Shown: positions 1 through 6,536, numbered from the stretch's first letter. The stretch is 11,346 nt of DNA from DATARH01 sp036273175 (GCA_036273175.1 DASUIE010000243.1:1-11346); one strand, 5' to 3'. Numbers and translations: made by a program. Notes: generated from the sequence alone by a model not told the origin.

Positions 1-946
1 CGGCCCCGATATTGGTGCCAACCAGGGCCACCAGCGGCGCGCCGAGCCCAAACACCAGCGGTACGAGCAGGTATTCGAGCCGCACGCCGGTGCCATAGCC
101 GGCGATCGCGTCCGGCCCGGCGGCGACGCCGACGAGCCCGGTGGTCAGCGCCACGGTCAGCGTCGTCTGGAAGGTGCTGATCGCTCCAGCCGCGCCGACC
201 CGGAGGATGTCGGCAAAAAGGCGCCACCGCGGCCTGTGCCAGCCGAACCGAACGAGGCACCGCCCGGCGGCGATATACGACGCGAGCCCTGCCGAGGTCA
301 GTGCCGTCGTCGCCACCACGGCGATCCCGCCGCCGGCGATGCCGAGCGCCGGGAATGGGCCAAGCCCGAAGATCAGCGCTGGCGACAGCGGCACCAGCAT
401 CGCGATCCCACCGCAGACCGCGAGGGCCGGCACCTTCATGTTGCCGGTGCCGCGGACGATGCTGGCGAGCGCGTTGCCGAGCCAGACCAGCGGCGTTCCG
501 GCAAAGACGATGTTGGAGTAGAGGAGGGCGGCGGCCAGCGATCCGCCGTCACCGCCGAGGAGGCGGTAAAGCGCGGGACCGGTTGCGAGCACCAGCCCGC
601 CGAATAATACGCCGAGGGCAAGGTTGACGACGATCGCGTGCAGCACGAGGGCTTCGGCGTCGGCGCGGCGGCCGCTGCCGAGGGCGCGTGCGATCGCCGA
701 TGAGATTCCCCCGCCGAGCGCTCCGCCCGACAGCATCTGCATCAGCATGAAGCCGGGGAAGACGAGGGCCATTCCGGTCAAGGCGTCGGTGCCGAGCCGG
801 GAGACGAACCAGGTTTCGATAAGGCCGGTCGAGGCCTGCGCCACCATGACGAGAACGTTCGGCCAGGCAAGCCGAAGCAGCGTGCGGGTGATCGGCGCTT
901 CGATCAGCAGCGCGGTGCGGGGGTCGAAGGTCTGGATCGCCGTCAT
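1..946 (-). CDS. MATE family multidrug/toxin efflux transporter, N-terminal 315 residues (C-terminus cut by window edge)
   Basis: Reading the minus strand from ATG at 946 gives an uninterrupted, very hydrophobic protein that runs off the left edge. It begins MTAIQTFDPRTALL, followed by LLRLAWPNVLVMVAQ, ETWFVSRLGTDALTG and then SSAIARALGSGRRADAEAL. This matches the start of the MATE fold: first helix, the (D/E)xxFVxxLG loop, then the AR.LG.GR.ADA loop after helix 2. The 315 visible residues should hold about 8-9 of the usual 12 membrane helices of a roughly 450-residue protein; the C-terminal lobe is outside the window. Family members export cationic drugs, dyes or metabolites across the inner membrane using H+ or Na+ gradients; the substrate here cannot be read. 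The glutamate in ETWFVSRLG replaces the aspartate common at that loop. No strong Shine-Dalgarno precedes the ATG. The gene is divergent from a MarR regulator, which probably controls it (inference). Confidence 0.9.
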   Translation of the reverse strand, partial: MTAIQTFDPRTALLIEAPITRTLLRLAWPNVLVMVAQASTGLIETWFVSRLGTDALTGMALVFPGFMLMQMLSGGALGGGISSAIARALGSGRRADAEALVLHAIVVNLALGVLFGGLVLATGPALYRLLGGDGGSLAAALLYSNIVFAGTPLVWLGNALASIVRGTGNMKVPALAVCGGIAMLVPLSPALIFGLGPFPALGIAGGGIAVVATTALTSAGLASYIAAGRCLVRFGWHRPRWRLFADILRVGAAGAISTFQTTLTVALTTGLVGVAAGPDAIAGYGTGVRLEYLLVPLVFGLGAPLVALVGTNIGA

Positions 947-1031
947 GGAAGCCTATATAAGAGAGTATATGCATCAAAAGAAAGAGTAGATACACATAAA
1001 TTTCGGGGTCGATCAACCGGGAGAAACGCCG
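947..1031. promoter_or_regulatory. AT-rich divergent promoter/operator region between MATE exporter and marR
   Basis: This 85-bp spacer contains an AT-rich island (about 954-1003) in otherwise GC-rich DNA. Two imperfect dyads are visible. One is ATATA-6 bp-TATAT at 955-970. The other is GGTcGATCaACC at 1007-1018, which is symmetric except for one non-pairing pair. On the minus strand TATACT (964-969) is a plausible -10 for the exporter and overlaps the first dyad, though no good -35 is visible. The second dyad lies just before the marR ribosome-binding site (GGGAG, 1019-1023; 8 bp from ATG). MarR dimers typically bind 16-20 bp dyads overlapping promoters, so these are candidate operators. The dyads are seen; their use as operators is inferred. 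Confidence 0.5.
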
Positions 1032-1472
1032 ATGAAATCGGGCATCGCCGACTGCAATTGCCTGGCCATCCGCCAGGCGGCGCGCCATGTGACGGCATTC
1101 TACGACCAGGTCTTCGCGCCGGTCGGACTGCGGGCGACGCAATACGCGATCCTGAGCCGGCTGCGCCGCGAGGGACCGCTGCCGATCAACGCTCTCGCGG
1201 CTGTCCTCGTCATGGACCGCACGACGCTCGGGCGCAACATCCTGCCGCTTCAGCGCGACGGGCTCATCGAGGTCGTCGCTACCGAGGTCGACCGGCGCCG
1301 CCGTGAATTGCGGCTGACGCCGGCCGGGCTGGCGCGGCAGCGGGCGGCCGGCGATTGTTGGGAGGAGGCGCAATCGCGCTTCGAGGCCATCTTCGGCCGC
1401 AAGCGATCGGCCAAGATGCGCAATCTGATGCGCGAGATCAGCGCCTGCGATTTTTCCGTCGAAGCCGGTTAG
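1032..1472 (+). CDS. MarR family winged-helix transcriptional regulator
   Basis: The 146-residue protein has normal MarR length. Residues about 10-45 form the N-terminal dimerisation helices (CLAIRQAARHVTAFYDQVF). The winged helix-turn-helix follows: INALAAVLVMDRTTLGRNI at 52-70 with the recognition helix, LQRDGLIEV at 73-81, and a basic wing DRRRRELRLTPAGL at 87-100. The start is ATG with GGGAG 8 bp upstream. The N-terminus carries Cys8 and Cys10. By eye, Cys10 aligns with the peroxidatic cysteine of OhrR, and Tyr24 with one of the tyrosines that contact it, while two other OhrR tyrosine positions are Arg14 and Ala35. A redox-sensing role is therefore possible but not shown. Other cysteines are at 109 and 139. 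It is divergent from the MATE exporter and is likely its repressor and autoregulator (inference from layout). Its stop overlaps the convergent DUF1499 gene by 4 bp. Confidence 0.93.
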   Translation: MKSGIADCNCLAIRQAARHVTAFYDQVFAPVGLRATQYAILSRLRREGPLPINALAAVLVMDRTTLGRNILPLQRDGLIEVVATEVDRRRRELRLTPAGLARQRAAGDCWEEAQSRFEAIFGRKRSAKMRNLMREISACDFSVEAG

Positions 1473-2245
1473 GAGGAGCCCCGGAGCGCGGCGAGATATT
1501 TGCGGATGCGCGCGGCGTTGACCCCGAAATCGCCGCGTCCGTGGCGCGAGGCCGAACGGATATCGATCCGGCTCTTGCCATCCGCCGGGGTCACGCGGAT
1601 CGCGATGTCGTCGGCAAAGCCGAACCAGCGGCTACGGTCATAGGCCTCGATCCGGCCGCCGGCGGGGTCGCTGGCATCGATCGTCCAGCCCATGCGTTCG
1701 GCCTCCGCCCGCGCCTTGGCGAAGGCCTCGGCCGGCGGAATCGGCAGGATCAGCGGCACGATGTCGGGATAGCCCTTGCGTTGCCGGTCCGCGGTCGCCG
1801 CGCCGCCATAGGCCGCGGTATTGCCCGCCTCCGCCGCGCGCAGCGGGATCGCGGCGACGAATTGTGGCGGGTCCGTCATGTCGGTCGTGATGTCGTTGAT
1901 CGAAGGGTACTTGCCGCGAAGCTGATTGAGATGCCACGGCACGGCGGCGGTCGCGGTGCCGATGACGATCGCCGCGACCGCGAGCCAAATCCCGCCTCGG
2001 GCGCCGGTGAAGAGGCTGACCGCGATCGCGATCAGCCCCAGCAGCGCCCCGCCGCACCCCCAAAAGAACGACCACGGCAAAAGCGTGCCCAGCCCGAGCG
2101 AGTAGCTCCACCAGCCGGCGCGCCAGCCGAGCGGTCCCGCCGCCAAAAGGCACGGCGCCGCCGCCGCGATCAAAAGGGCCACCCGCGCCGCATGGCGGAT
2201 CAGCCGTGGTCCCAGTATGCCCGGGCCCGACGTCGCCGTCGTCAT
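1469..2245 (-). CDS. DUF1499 domain-containing membrane protein
   Basis: The predicted protein has 258 residues. Three hydrophobic stretches at roughly 17-38, 52-79 and 84-103 should anchor it in the inner membrane. After them comes the DUF1499 domain from about residue 112: KYPSINDITTDMTDPPQF near its start, GWTIDASDP and RWFGFADDIAIRV in the middle, and the C-terminal signature RSASRHGRGDFGVNAARIR before the final helix. The molecular function of DUF1499 is unknown. The ATG at 2245 was chosen because GGGGAGG lies 5 bp upstream (complement of 2251-2257), the protein begins just before the first helix, and the longer open frame to 3589 is only antisense to the neighbouring oxidoreductase gene. 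The gene is convergent with marR (stops overlap) and divergent from the oxidoreductase gene. Fusion of DUF1499 to an N-terminal membrane module is common in Proteobacteria, so this is not aberrant. Confidence 0.88.
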   Translation of the reverse strand: MTTATSGPGILGPRLIRHAARVALLIAAAAPCLLAAGPLGWRAGWWSYSLGLGTLLPWSFFWGCGGALLGLIAIAVSLFTGARGGIWLAVAAIVIGTATAAVPWHLNQLRGKYPSINDITTDMTDPPQFVAAIPLRAAEAGNTAAYGGAATADRQRKGYPDIVPLILPIPPAEAFAKARAEAERMGWTIDASDPAGGRIEAYDRSRWFGFADDIAIRVTPADGKSRIDIRSASRHGRGDFGVNAARIRKYLAALRGSS

Positions 2246-2338
2246 CTTCGCCTCCCCTTCCACGCGCAGCGCGGCGATGGACGGCGGGCGCGCGGGCCGG
2301 CTAATCTCGGCCTCTAGCACCAACGCCGGAGAACAGCA
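2246..2338. promoter_or_regulatory. Short divergent intergenic region, DUF1499 gene / oxidoreductase gene
   Basis: This 93-bp spacer must hold the promoters of two divergent genes unless transcription starts elsewhere. It carries the DUF1499 ribosome-binding site (2251-2257, complement) and, at its right end, GGAGA (2330-2332 region) six bases before the TTG start of the oxidoreductase. A small dyad GGCCG-8 bp-CGGCC lies at 2295-2312 around the only AT-rich patch (CTAATCT). I see no convincing -35/-10 pair in either direction. Confidence 0.3.
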
Positions 2339-3325
2339 TTGGCCGATTCGACCGAACCCGGCAAGCCGATCCGCTGGGGGCTCGTCGGGCTCGGCAAATT
2401 CGCCGCCGAGGCTGTGGTCCCGGCGGCGCGGCGCACGCCGCGCGCCGTGATCGCCGGCTGCGCCACCCGCGACGCGAAAAAGGCGGCCGAATTCGCCGCG
2501 AAACACGGAATTCCGCGGGCCTACGAGGATGTCGGGGCGCTCGTGCGCGATGACGGGATCGACGCGGTTTATGTCGCGACCCCGAATGCCGAGCACGTGC
2601 CGGTCGTGCTTGCCGCGGCGGCGGCGAGAAAGCATGTGCTGTGCGAAAAGCCGTTGGCTCTCGACCTCGCCGGCGGCCAGGCTGCGGTGCGCGCCTGCAA
2701 GGAGGCCGGGGTGGTGCTGCGGCTCGGCCTGCACCTGCGGTTCGAGCGCAGCCTGTGGCGTATCGCCGAGATCCTCGGCGCCGGTACGATCGGCGCGGTG
2801 CGCGCCCTGTCGCTGGAGCGCTCGGCGCCGCTGGATGAGCGCATGCCATGGCGCGAAGACCCGGCGCAGGGCGGCAGCATCCTCTACGATGTCGGCATCC
2901 ATCTCCTCGATCTGGTGCCGCGCCTCGCCGGCGCCGACATCGCGACGGTTTCCGCGCTCGCCACCCCGCCACCGGAATCCGCAAAGGCGGCGGATACGAT
3001 GACGCTGTTGCTGCGGCTCCATAATGGGGTGCAGGCCACCCTGCGGATTTCGCGCGAGGCGCCGTTCACCGCCAGCGACCTTGTCGTGATCGGCACCCAG
3101 GGGATGCTGCGCACGGGACCGCTGCGCTGGGTCGGCGAGCATCATATCGCGGTCGTGACGGCCGCTGGGGTCAACGAGGAGACGGTGCCGGCCGGCGACC
3201 TCTACCGCGACGAGCTCGACGCCTTCGCCGAGGATGTCGCCGATGGCGCTGCTCGCCTCGCCACCGGCGAGGACGGGCTCAAGCTGATCGCGATCGCCGA
3301 CGCGGTGCAGAAGGCGGTCCGGTAG
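2339..3325 (+). CDS. Gfo/Idh/MocA family NAD(P)-dependent oxidoreductase
   Basis: The 328-residue protein has the usual family length. The N-terminal Rossmann domain begins with the dinucleotide-binding motif GLVGLGKFA (residues 14-22), then VYVATPNAEHV (78-87) and the family signature CEKPLAL (102-108), whose Lys104 is the expected catalytic lysine. The C-terminal alpha/beta domain carries GGSILYDVGIHLLDL (178-192), with Asp184 and His188 in the conserved DxGxH substrate/catalytic motif. Family members oxidise or reduce sugars, inositols, dihydrodiols or biliverdin using NAD(P). No sugar-transport or catabolic neighbours are present, so the substrate cannot be assigned. The start is TTG, chosen because GGAGA sits at the right distance and translation from it gives a short hydrophilic tail before the first beta strand. 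The gene ends 8 bp from the convergent propeller gene. Confidence 0.9.
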   Translation: MADSTEPGKPIRWGLVGLGKFAAEAVVPAARRTPRAVIAGCATRDAKKAAEFAAKHGIPRAYEDVGALVRDDGIDAVYVATPNAEHVPVVLAAAAARKHVLCEKPLALDLAGGQAAVRACKEAGVVLRLGLHLRFERSLWRIAEILGAGTIGAVRALSLERSAPLDERMPWREDPAQGGSILYDVGIHLLDLVPRLAGADIATVSALATPPPESAKAADTMTLLLRLHNGVQATLRISREAPFTASDLVVIGTQGMLRTGPLRWVGEHHIAVVTAAGVNEETVPAGDLYRDELDAFAEDVADGAARLATGEDGLKLIAIADAVQKAVR

Positions 3326-3333
3326 CCTCCCGC

Positions 3334-4452
3334 CTACGTCCGCAGCTCGAAGATATCCAGCCCGTTCAGCCGGTCGATCAGGAAGGCGAGCCCGCGCGCC
3401 TTGTCGACGAAAATGTCGTTGGATTGCACGATTTTCTGGCCCGCGCCCGGGGTCGGCATGAACGAATCGATCTCCTCGGGCCGGTACGGGTTCGAGATAT
3501 CGACCGCGCGGAGCCCGCCGCCAAACCAGGTGACCAGGATGATGTTGCCGTTGACAGTCTCCTGCGGCTGGTGCGCGCCGTACCAGCAATCCCGGTTGAA
3601 CGGCTCGTCATGGGGCACGGCCCAGGTCGAGATCGGCACCGGATGCGCCTCGTCGGTGATGTCGACGATCCACATGAAGGCGTTGGGCGATGGAGTGAGC
3701 CGGTCGGATACCTCCTCGTCGGTGACCACGGCGACCTTGCGGCCCATCAGCTCGTGCGGGATCGGCAGCACGGTGTGGGTCGGGCACGGATAGGGCGGGC
3801 TCCAGTCCAAACCGCTGATGAAGCGAGGATGGCGCAAATCGGCGCAGTCGAGGATCACGAACCCGCCGTGCCAATAGCTCGTGTAGAGCCGGTCGCCGCG
3901 CCGGAGCGGGTGGTGGCAGCGATGTGCCCGGCCCCGCCAGGTCGGGGTCTCGCCGCCGGCGAGATGCTGGCCCGGCATGTGCCACTGGCCGATCTTCTCG
4001 GGTTTCGCCGGGTCGGCGAGGTCGAGGATCACGACGATGTCGCCGATAAACCCGTCCTCCTCGGAGGAGATATAGGCATAGCGGCCGTCTGAATCGAAAC
4101 GATGCGAGCCGCCCGATTTGTAATGCCCGATCTGCCGCGGATTGGCCTTGTCCTTGGTGTCGTAGACCTTGATGCCGCCCTCGAAATCCGCCGGGCGCTC
4201 GCCGCCGGCGGCGCGGTAGAGCTCGTTATTGACCAGCATGATGTCGCCGTGGACCCGCACCTTGTGCGAATGCGTGTGCGCCGGCAGCTTGATCTGGCTG
4301 ACGATGCGCGGGTTGCGCGGGTCCCGCACATCGACGATCGAGGTGCCGTCGGGCGGTCCCATATGGCCGACATAGGCATAGTCGCCCTCGGCGACGACCT
4401 GGCCGCCGCCGGGAATGTCGAGCTTGGACAGGTGGTGCAGTACGCCGGGCAT
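3334..4452 (-). CDS. LVIVD-repeat beta-propeller protein, histidine-rich
   Basis: The predicted protein has 372 residues. Successive blades carry the LVIVD-type strand: GTSIVDVRDPRNPRIVSQI (36-54), GGIKVYDTKDKANPRQIG (92-109), DIVVILDLADPAKPEKIG (138-155), GGFVILDCADLRHPRFIS (196-213), FMWIVDITDEAHPVPIS (259-275), GGLRAVDISNPYRPEEID (312-329) and LNGLDIFEL near the C-terminus. That indicates about seven blades. Histidines recur at the inter-blade position: 59/61/63, 117, 177/180/181, 226, 281 and 294. No clear signal peptide is visible with the chosen start, so it is probably cytosolic. The ATG at 4452 was preferred over upstream codons because GAGGA precedes it and the extra N-terminus of longer versions is arginine/serine shadow sequence. 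The function is unknown. Metal binding on the propeller axis, as in SBP56/methanethiol oxidase or other His-lined propellers, is only an inference. The upstream gene on the same strand is the DUF3008 gene. Confidence 0.85.
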   Translation of the reverse strand: MPGVLHHLSKLDIPGGGQVVAEGDYAYVGHMGPPDGTSIVDVRDPRNPRIVSQIKLPAHTHSHKVRVHGDIMLVNNELYRAAGGERPADFEGGIKVYDTKDKANPRQIGHYKSGGSHRFDSDGRYAYISSEEDGFIGDIVVILDLADPAKPEKIGQWHMPGQHLAGGETPTWRGRAHRCHHPLRRGDRLYTSYWHGGFVILDCADLRHPRFISGLDWSPPYPCPTHTVLPIPHELMGRKVAVVTDEEVSDRLTPSPNAFMWIVDITDEAHPVPISTWAVPHDEPFNRDCWYGAHQPQETVNGNIILVTWFGGGLRAVDISNPYRPEEIDSFMPTPGAGQKIVQSNDIFVDKARGLAFLIDRLNGLDIFELRT

Positions 4453-4459
4453 GGCAATC

Positions 4460-4478
4460 CTCGCGTGGGTTCCGCGAG
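4460..4478 (-). other. Hairpin just upstream of, and touching, the ribosome-binding site of the propeller gene
   Basis: CTCGCG (4460-4465) and CGCGAG (4473-4478) form a perfect 6-bp GC-rich stem with a 7-nt loop. On the minus strand the 3' arm runs straight into the GAGGA ribosome-binding site of the gene starting at 4452. It lacks a T-run, so it is not a typical intrinsic terminator for the DUF3008 gene. It could tune translation of the propeller gene (inference), or be chance in GC-rich DNA. Confidence 0.3.
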
Positions 4479-4519
4479 ACGCTAGCACGCCCTCGGCGGG
4501 GCCGCACCCGCCGCGGCTT

Positions 4520-4702
4520 CTACCCGACGTGCTCGGGCTTGCCCTTGCGCTTGGTCGAGGCGAAGTCCTCAAGCTGATCCTCGCTCATCGACTTGTACAT
4601 CTCCTTCGATGCGCCCTTCAGGTCGCTGACCTTCTGGTCGCCGCGTTTGGCGGAAAGCGCGGCGCCCGCCGCCTTCTGCTGAGCCTTCGACTTCGCCGGC
4701 AT
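4520..4702 (-). CDS. DUF3008 family small lysine-rich protein
   Basis: This is a 60-residue protein starting MPAKSKAQQKAAGAALSAKR and ending with KSMSEDQLEDFASTKRKGKP then EHVG. Both the MPA.SKAQQ..AGAAL..KRG head and the SMSEDQLEDFAsTK.KGLPEHV-like tail are the hallmarks of the DUF3008 family, whose members are about 60 residues. The head is strongly basic and the tail mixed charge; no membrane segment or signal is present. The biochemical role is unknown. A GGAG-type ribosome-binding site lies upstream of the ATG at 4702. It sits between the solute-binding protein gene (71 bp upstream) and the propeller gene (67 bp downstream) on the same strand, so co-transcription is possible but not demonstrated. 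Confidence 0.85.
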   Translation of the reverse strand: MPAKSKAQQKAAGAALSAKRGDQKVSDLKGASKEMYKSMSEDQLEDFASTKRKGKPEHVG

Positions 4703-4773
4703 CGGATCATCTCCTCGGAGTGGCTGCGTCTCGAAGGCAAACGGCGCCGAAGCGGGCCGGTTCTGCCGAACGA

Positions 4774-6369
4774 CTACTTGTCGAGCCAGATCGTCGCGAG
4801 GTCCTGGTTGACGTAGTGGCTGGGGCCGATCTTCCACCCTTTGACGTAGCTGCGGTAAGGCACGATGCGGTAGCGCCACAGCAGGAAGATTTCGTGCGCC
4901 TGCGTGTCGAGCACGTATTTCTCGAACCGGCGCATCAAGGCGCGCTGCTTCGCCGGGTCGGTTTCGCGGACCATCCGGTTGTAGATATCGATTTCCTCCG
5001 GGTCCTCGTACTGCCCGTAATTCGCCGGCGACACCGAATGCGGCAGGTACTTGGTGCCGTCTAGGAGCGGGTTGACGATGTTCTGGCAGTCGCCGTCGAC
5101 AAACGCATCGAACTCGCCGGCGCGTATCGCCTCGGCGAACGGGCCCGTTTGCAGCACGCGCTGGGTGACCTTGACGCCGATCTTGCTCCACTCGTCGATG
5201 ACCCAAAGGGCATTGAACTTATAGGGCTGGTCGACATTGCGGTTGAGCAGCTCGAAGGTCAGATGTTCCTGCCCGGCCTCCTTCAGCAGCCGCCTCGCCT
5301 CGGCCCGCGACTTTTCGATGTCGGGCCAGAACCCGGCGATCTGCTCCAGCTCCGCCTTCGTCGCGGCGAGCGGCGAACCCGGGAAGGCGACGCCGCCGAC
5401 CGTCTTCATCACCGAGATTTTCGCCATCGCCGGCGCGCCGTGCCAGCGGTCGATCGCCAAGGTCAGCGCGCGGCGCACCCGCACGTCGTCGAACGGCTTG
5501 CGCTTATGATTCGGGGTGATCGGGTTGCCGCAATTCCAATCGCTTTCCTGCACCGCGATCTGGTCGCCCAGCGCCGCGACAAGCTCGTCGCGCGTCGCCG
5601 GCGGGAAGCCGCGGAACTCGATCGCGGCCCGGTCGGAGCGGATCGCCGCGACCCGGACCGCCTGTTTGTCGGCGAAAATCCCGGTGAACCCGTCGAGATA
5701 CGGAAGCCCCTTGCGGTAGTAGTCGGGGTTGCGCACGCCGGAGATGGATTGCCCCGTCTGGTACTCCTTAAAGCGGAAGGGACCCGACCCCATGATGTTC
5801 TTCTCGAACCAGCGCGGATCCTTATCGAGGATCGCCTTCTCGTAGATGAAGGCGTAAGGGTCCGCGAGCGCCGGCAGGAACGCCGCGGTAGCGTATTTGA
5901 GGCGGAAGGTGACGGTCTTGGGCTCGGTCGCCTCGATCTTCTCGACCATCGAGTAATAGCCCTTGCGCACGCTGATGACGCCGGCGGGCGGAAAGACGAT
6001 CTTGTTCCAGCTCGCCGCCACGTCGGCGGCGGTCAGGACCGCGCCGTCCGAGAACTTGACGTCGCCGCGGATCGTGAAGGCATAGGTCCGGCCGCCGTCG
6101 GCCGGTTTCGGGATCTCGGTGCAGACATCGCAGACAAAGGCCGTCGTGTCGGCCGGGTTCTCCGGGTTGGCCCGGATCAGCACGCTGTAGAACGGCGCGG
6201 TCGCGTGAATCGTCGCAAAGGTGTTCTCGCGGTGGCCGTCGAAGCTCGGCGGCGCGTCGGCCGGGATCATATAGGTCAGGGTGCCGCCGCGCTTCGGCGT
6301 CTCGGCGGCCAGCGCCGGTAGACCGAGCGCCGCGGCGGCGGCGATGATGGCGGCTGATCTTCTGAGCAT
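4774..6369 (-). CDS. ABC transporter substrate-binding protein, family 5 (peptide/nickel/opine type)
   Basis: The predicted precursor has 531 residues. Residues 1-21 are a Sec signal peptide (MLRR, hydrophobic Ala-rich core, ALA/AE cleavage site), so the mature protein is periplasmic. The mature N-terminus has the family-5 KRGGTLTY motif (26-33). It is followed by the characteristic VKFSDGAVLTAADVAASWN (104-122), GSGPFRFKEY (194-203), NPDYYRKGLPYLDG (214-227), DDVRVRRALTLAIDR (294-308) and RRLLKEAG (359-366). These fit the DppA/OppA-like solute-binding fold, and the length is normal. The ligand (peptide, opine or other) cannot be inferred. The mature protein has four cysteines (80, 83, 280, 428). 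No permease or ATPase gene adjoins it within the window, so it is an orphan or its partners lie elsewhere. ATG 6369 was chosen because it opens the signal peptide; its ribosome-binding site is weak. It is divergent from the ffs/dnaX unit with only 46 bp between. Confidence 0.92.
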   Translation of the reverse strand: MLRRSAAIIAAAAALGLPALAAETPKRGGTLTYMIPADAPPSFDGHRENTFATIHATAPFYSVLIRANPENPADTTAFVCDVCTEIPKPADGGRTYAFTIRGDVKFSDGAVLTAADVAASWNKIVFPPAGVISVRKGYYSMVEKIEATEPKTVTFRLKYATAAFLPALADPYAFIYEKAILDKDPRWFEKNIMGSGPFRFKEYQTGQSISGVRNPDYYRKGLPYLDGFTGIFADKQAVRVAAIRSDRAAIEFRGFPPATRDELVAALGDQIAVQESDWNCGNPITPNHKRKPFDDVRVRRALTLAIDRWHGAPAMAKISVMKTVGGVAFPGSPLAATKAELEQIAGFWPDIEKSRAEARRLLKEAGQEHLTFELLNRNVDQPYKFNALWVIDEWSKIGVKVTQRVLQTGPFAEAIRAGEFDAFVDGDCQNIVNPLLDGTKYLPHSVSPANYGQYEDPEEIDIYNRMVRETDPAKQRALMRRFEKYVLDTQAHEIFLLWRYRIVPYRSYVKGWKIGPSHYVNQDLATIWLDK

Positions 6370-6382
6370 GCCCGATGTTAAC

Positions 6383-6413
6383 TTGCCCCCGCGGCGTCGG
6401 CACCTGATATAGT
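6383..6413 (+). promoter_or_regulatory. Candidate promoter of the SRP RNA / dnaX unit
   Basis: TTGCCC (6383-6388) is a possible -35, and 16 bp further is TGATAT (6405-6410), overlapping TATAGT (6408-6413, which would give a 19-bp spacer). With TGATAT as the -10, transcription would start about five bases later at the G-rich 5' end of the SRP RNA (6416), which fits well. This is pattern matching only. The same 46-bp gap must also serve the divergent substrate-binding protein gene; the sequence GTTAAC at 6378-6383 is the other AT-rich spot there. Confidence 0.5.
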
Positions 6414-6415
6414 GC

Positions 6416-6518
6416 GGTGGGAGGTCGTCGGCGGGCAGGCCCCTCGCCAACCCGGTCAGGTCCGGAAGGAAGCAGCCGTAACGAGTTTCGGCCTGGGTCG
6501 TTCGCACGGTCTCCCACC
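6416..6518 (+). ncRNA. ffs: Signal recognition particle RNA, small bacterial type (4.5S)
   Basis: The RNA scaffold of SRP binds the Ffh M-domain and activates Ffh/FtsY GTPases for co-translational membrane targeting. Positions 6454-6477 match the near-universal domain IV core (GGTCAGGTCCGG, AAGGAAGCAGCC) with the GGAA tetraloop. The flanks fold back on each other: GGTGGGAG (6416-6423) with CTCCCACC (6511-6518), CAGGCC (6436-6441) with GGCCTG (6490-6495), and CTCG (6443-6446) with CGAG (6482-6485). The resulting single long hairpin of about 103 nt is the expected size for the Gram-negative form without an Alu domain. The ends are set by the terminal helix and may be off by a few bases. A short CCTTTT follows (6518-6523), making the terminal helix plus U-run a possible weak terminator. 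The dnaX start codon is only 18 bp downstream. Confidence 0.95.
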
Positions 6519-6536
6519 CTTTTCCGTGCGGATTGG

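Noticed and set aside
2246..3589. Long open frame on the minus strand continuing 448 codons upstream of the DUF1499 protein
   Set aside because: It is antisense to the oxidoreductase gene, has low-complexity arginine/alanine composition and no recognisable domain. The DUF1499 protein has a good ribosome-binding site at 2251-2257 and a sensible N-terminus at 2245.
4703..4773. Intrinsic terminator after the substrate-binding protein gene
   Set aside because: Only very short inverted repeats (three pairs around CAGAA) and no T-run; not enough to call.
5149..6321. 390-codon plus-strand open frame opposite the substrate-binding protein gene
   Set aside because: Antisense shadow; composition and lack of motifs argue against coding.
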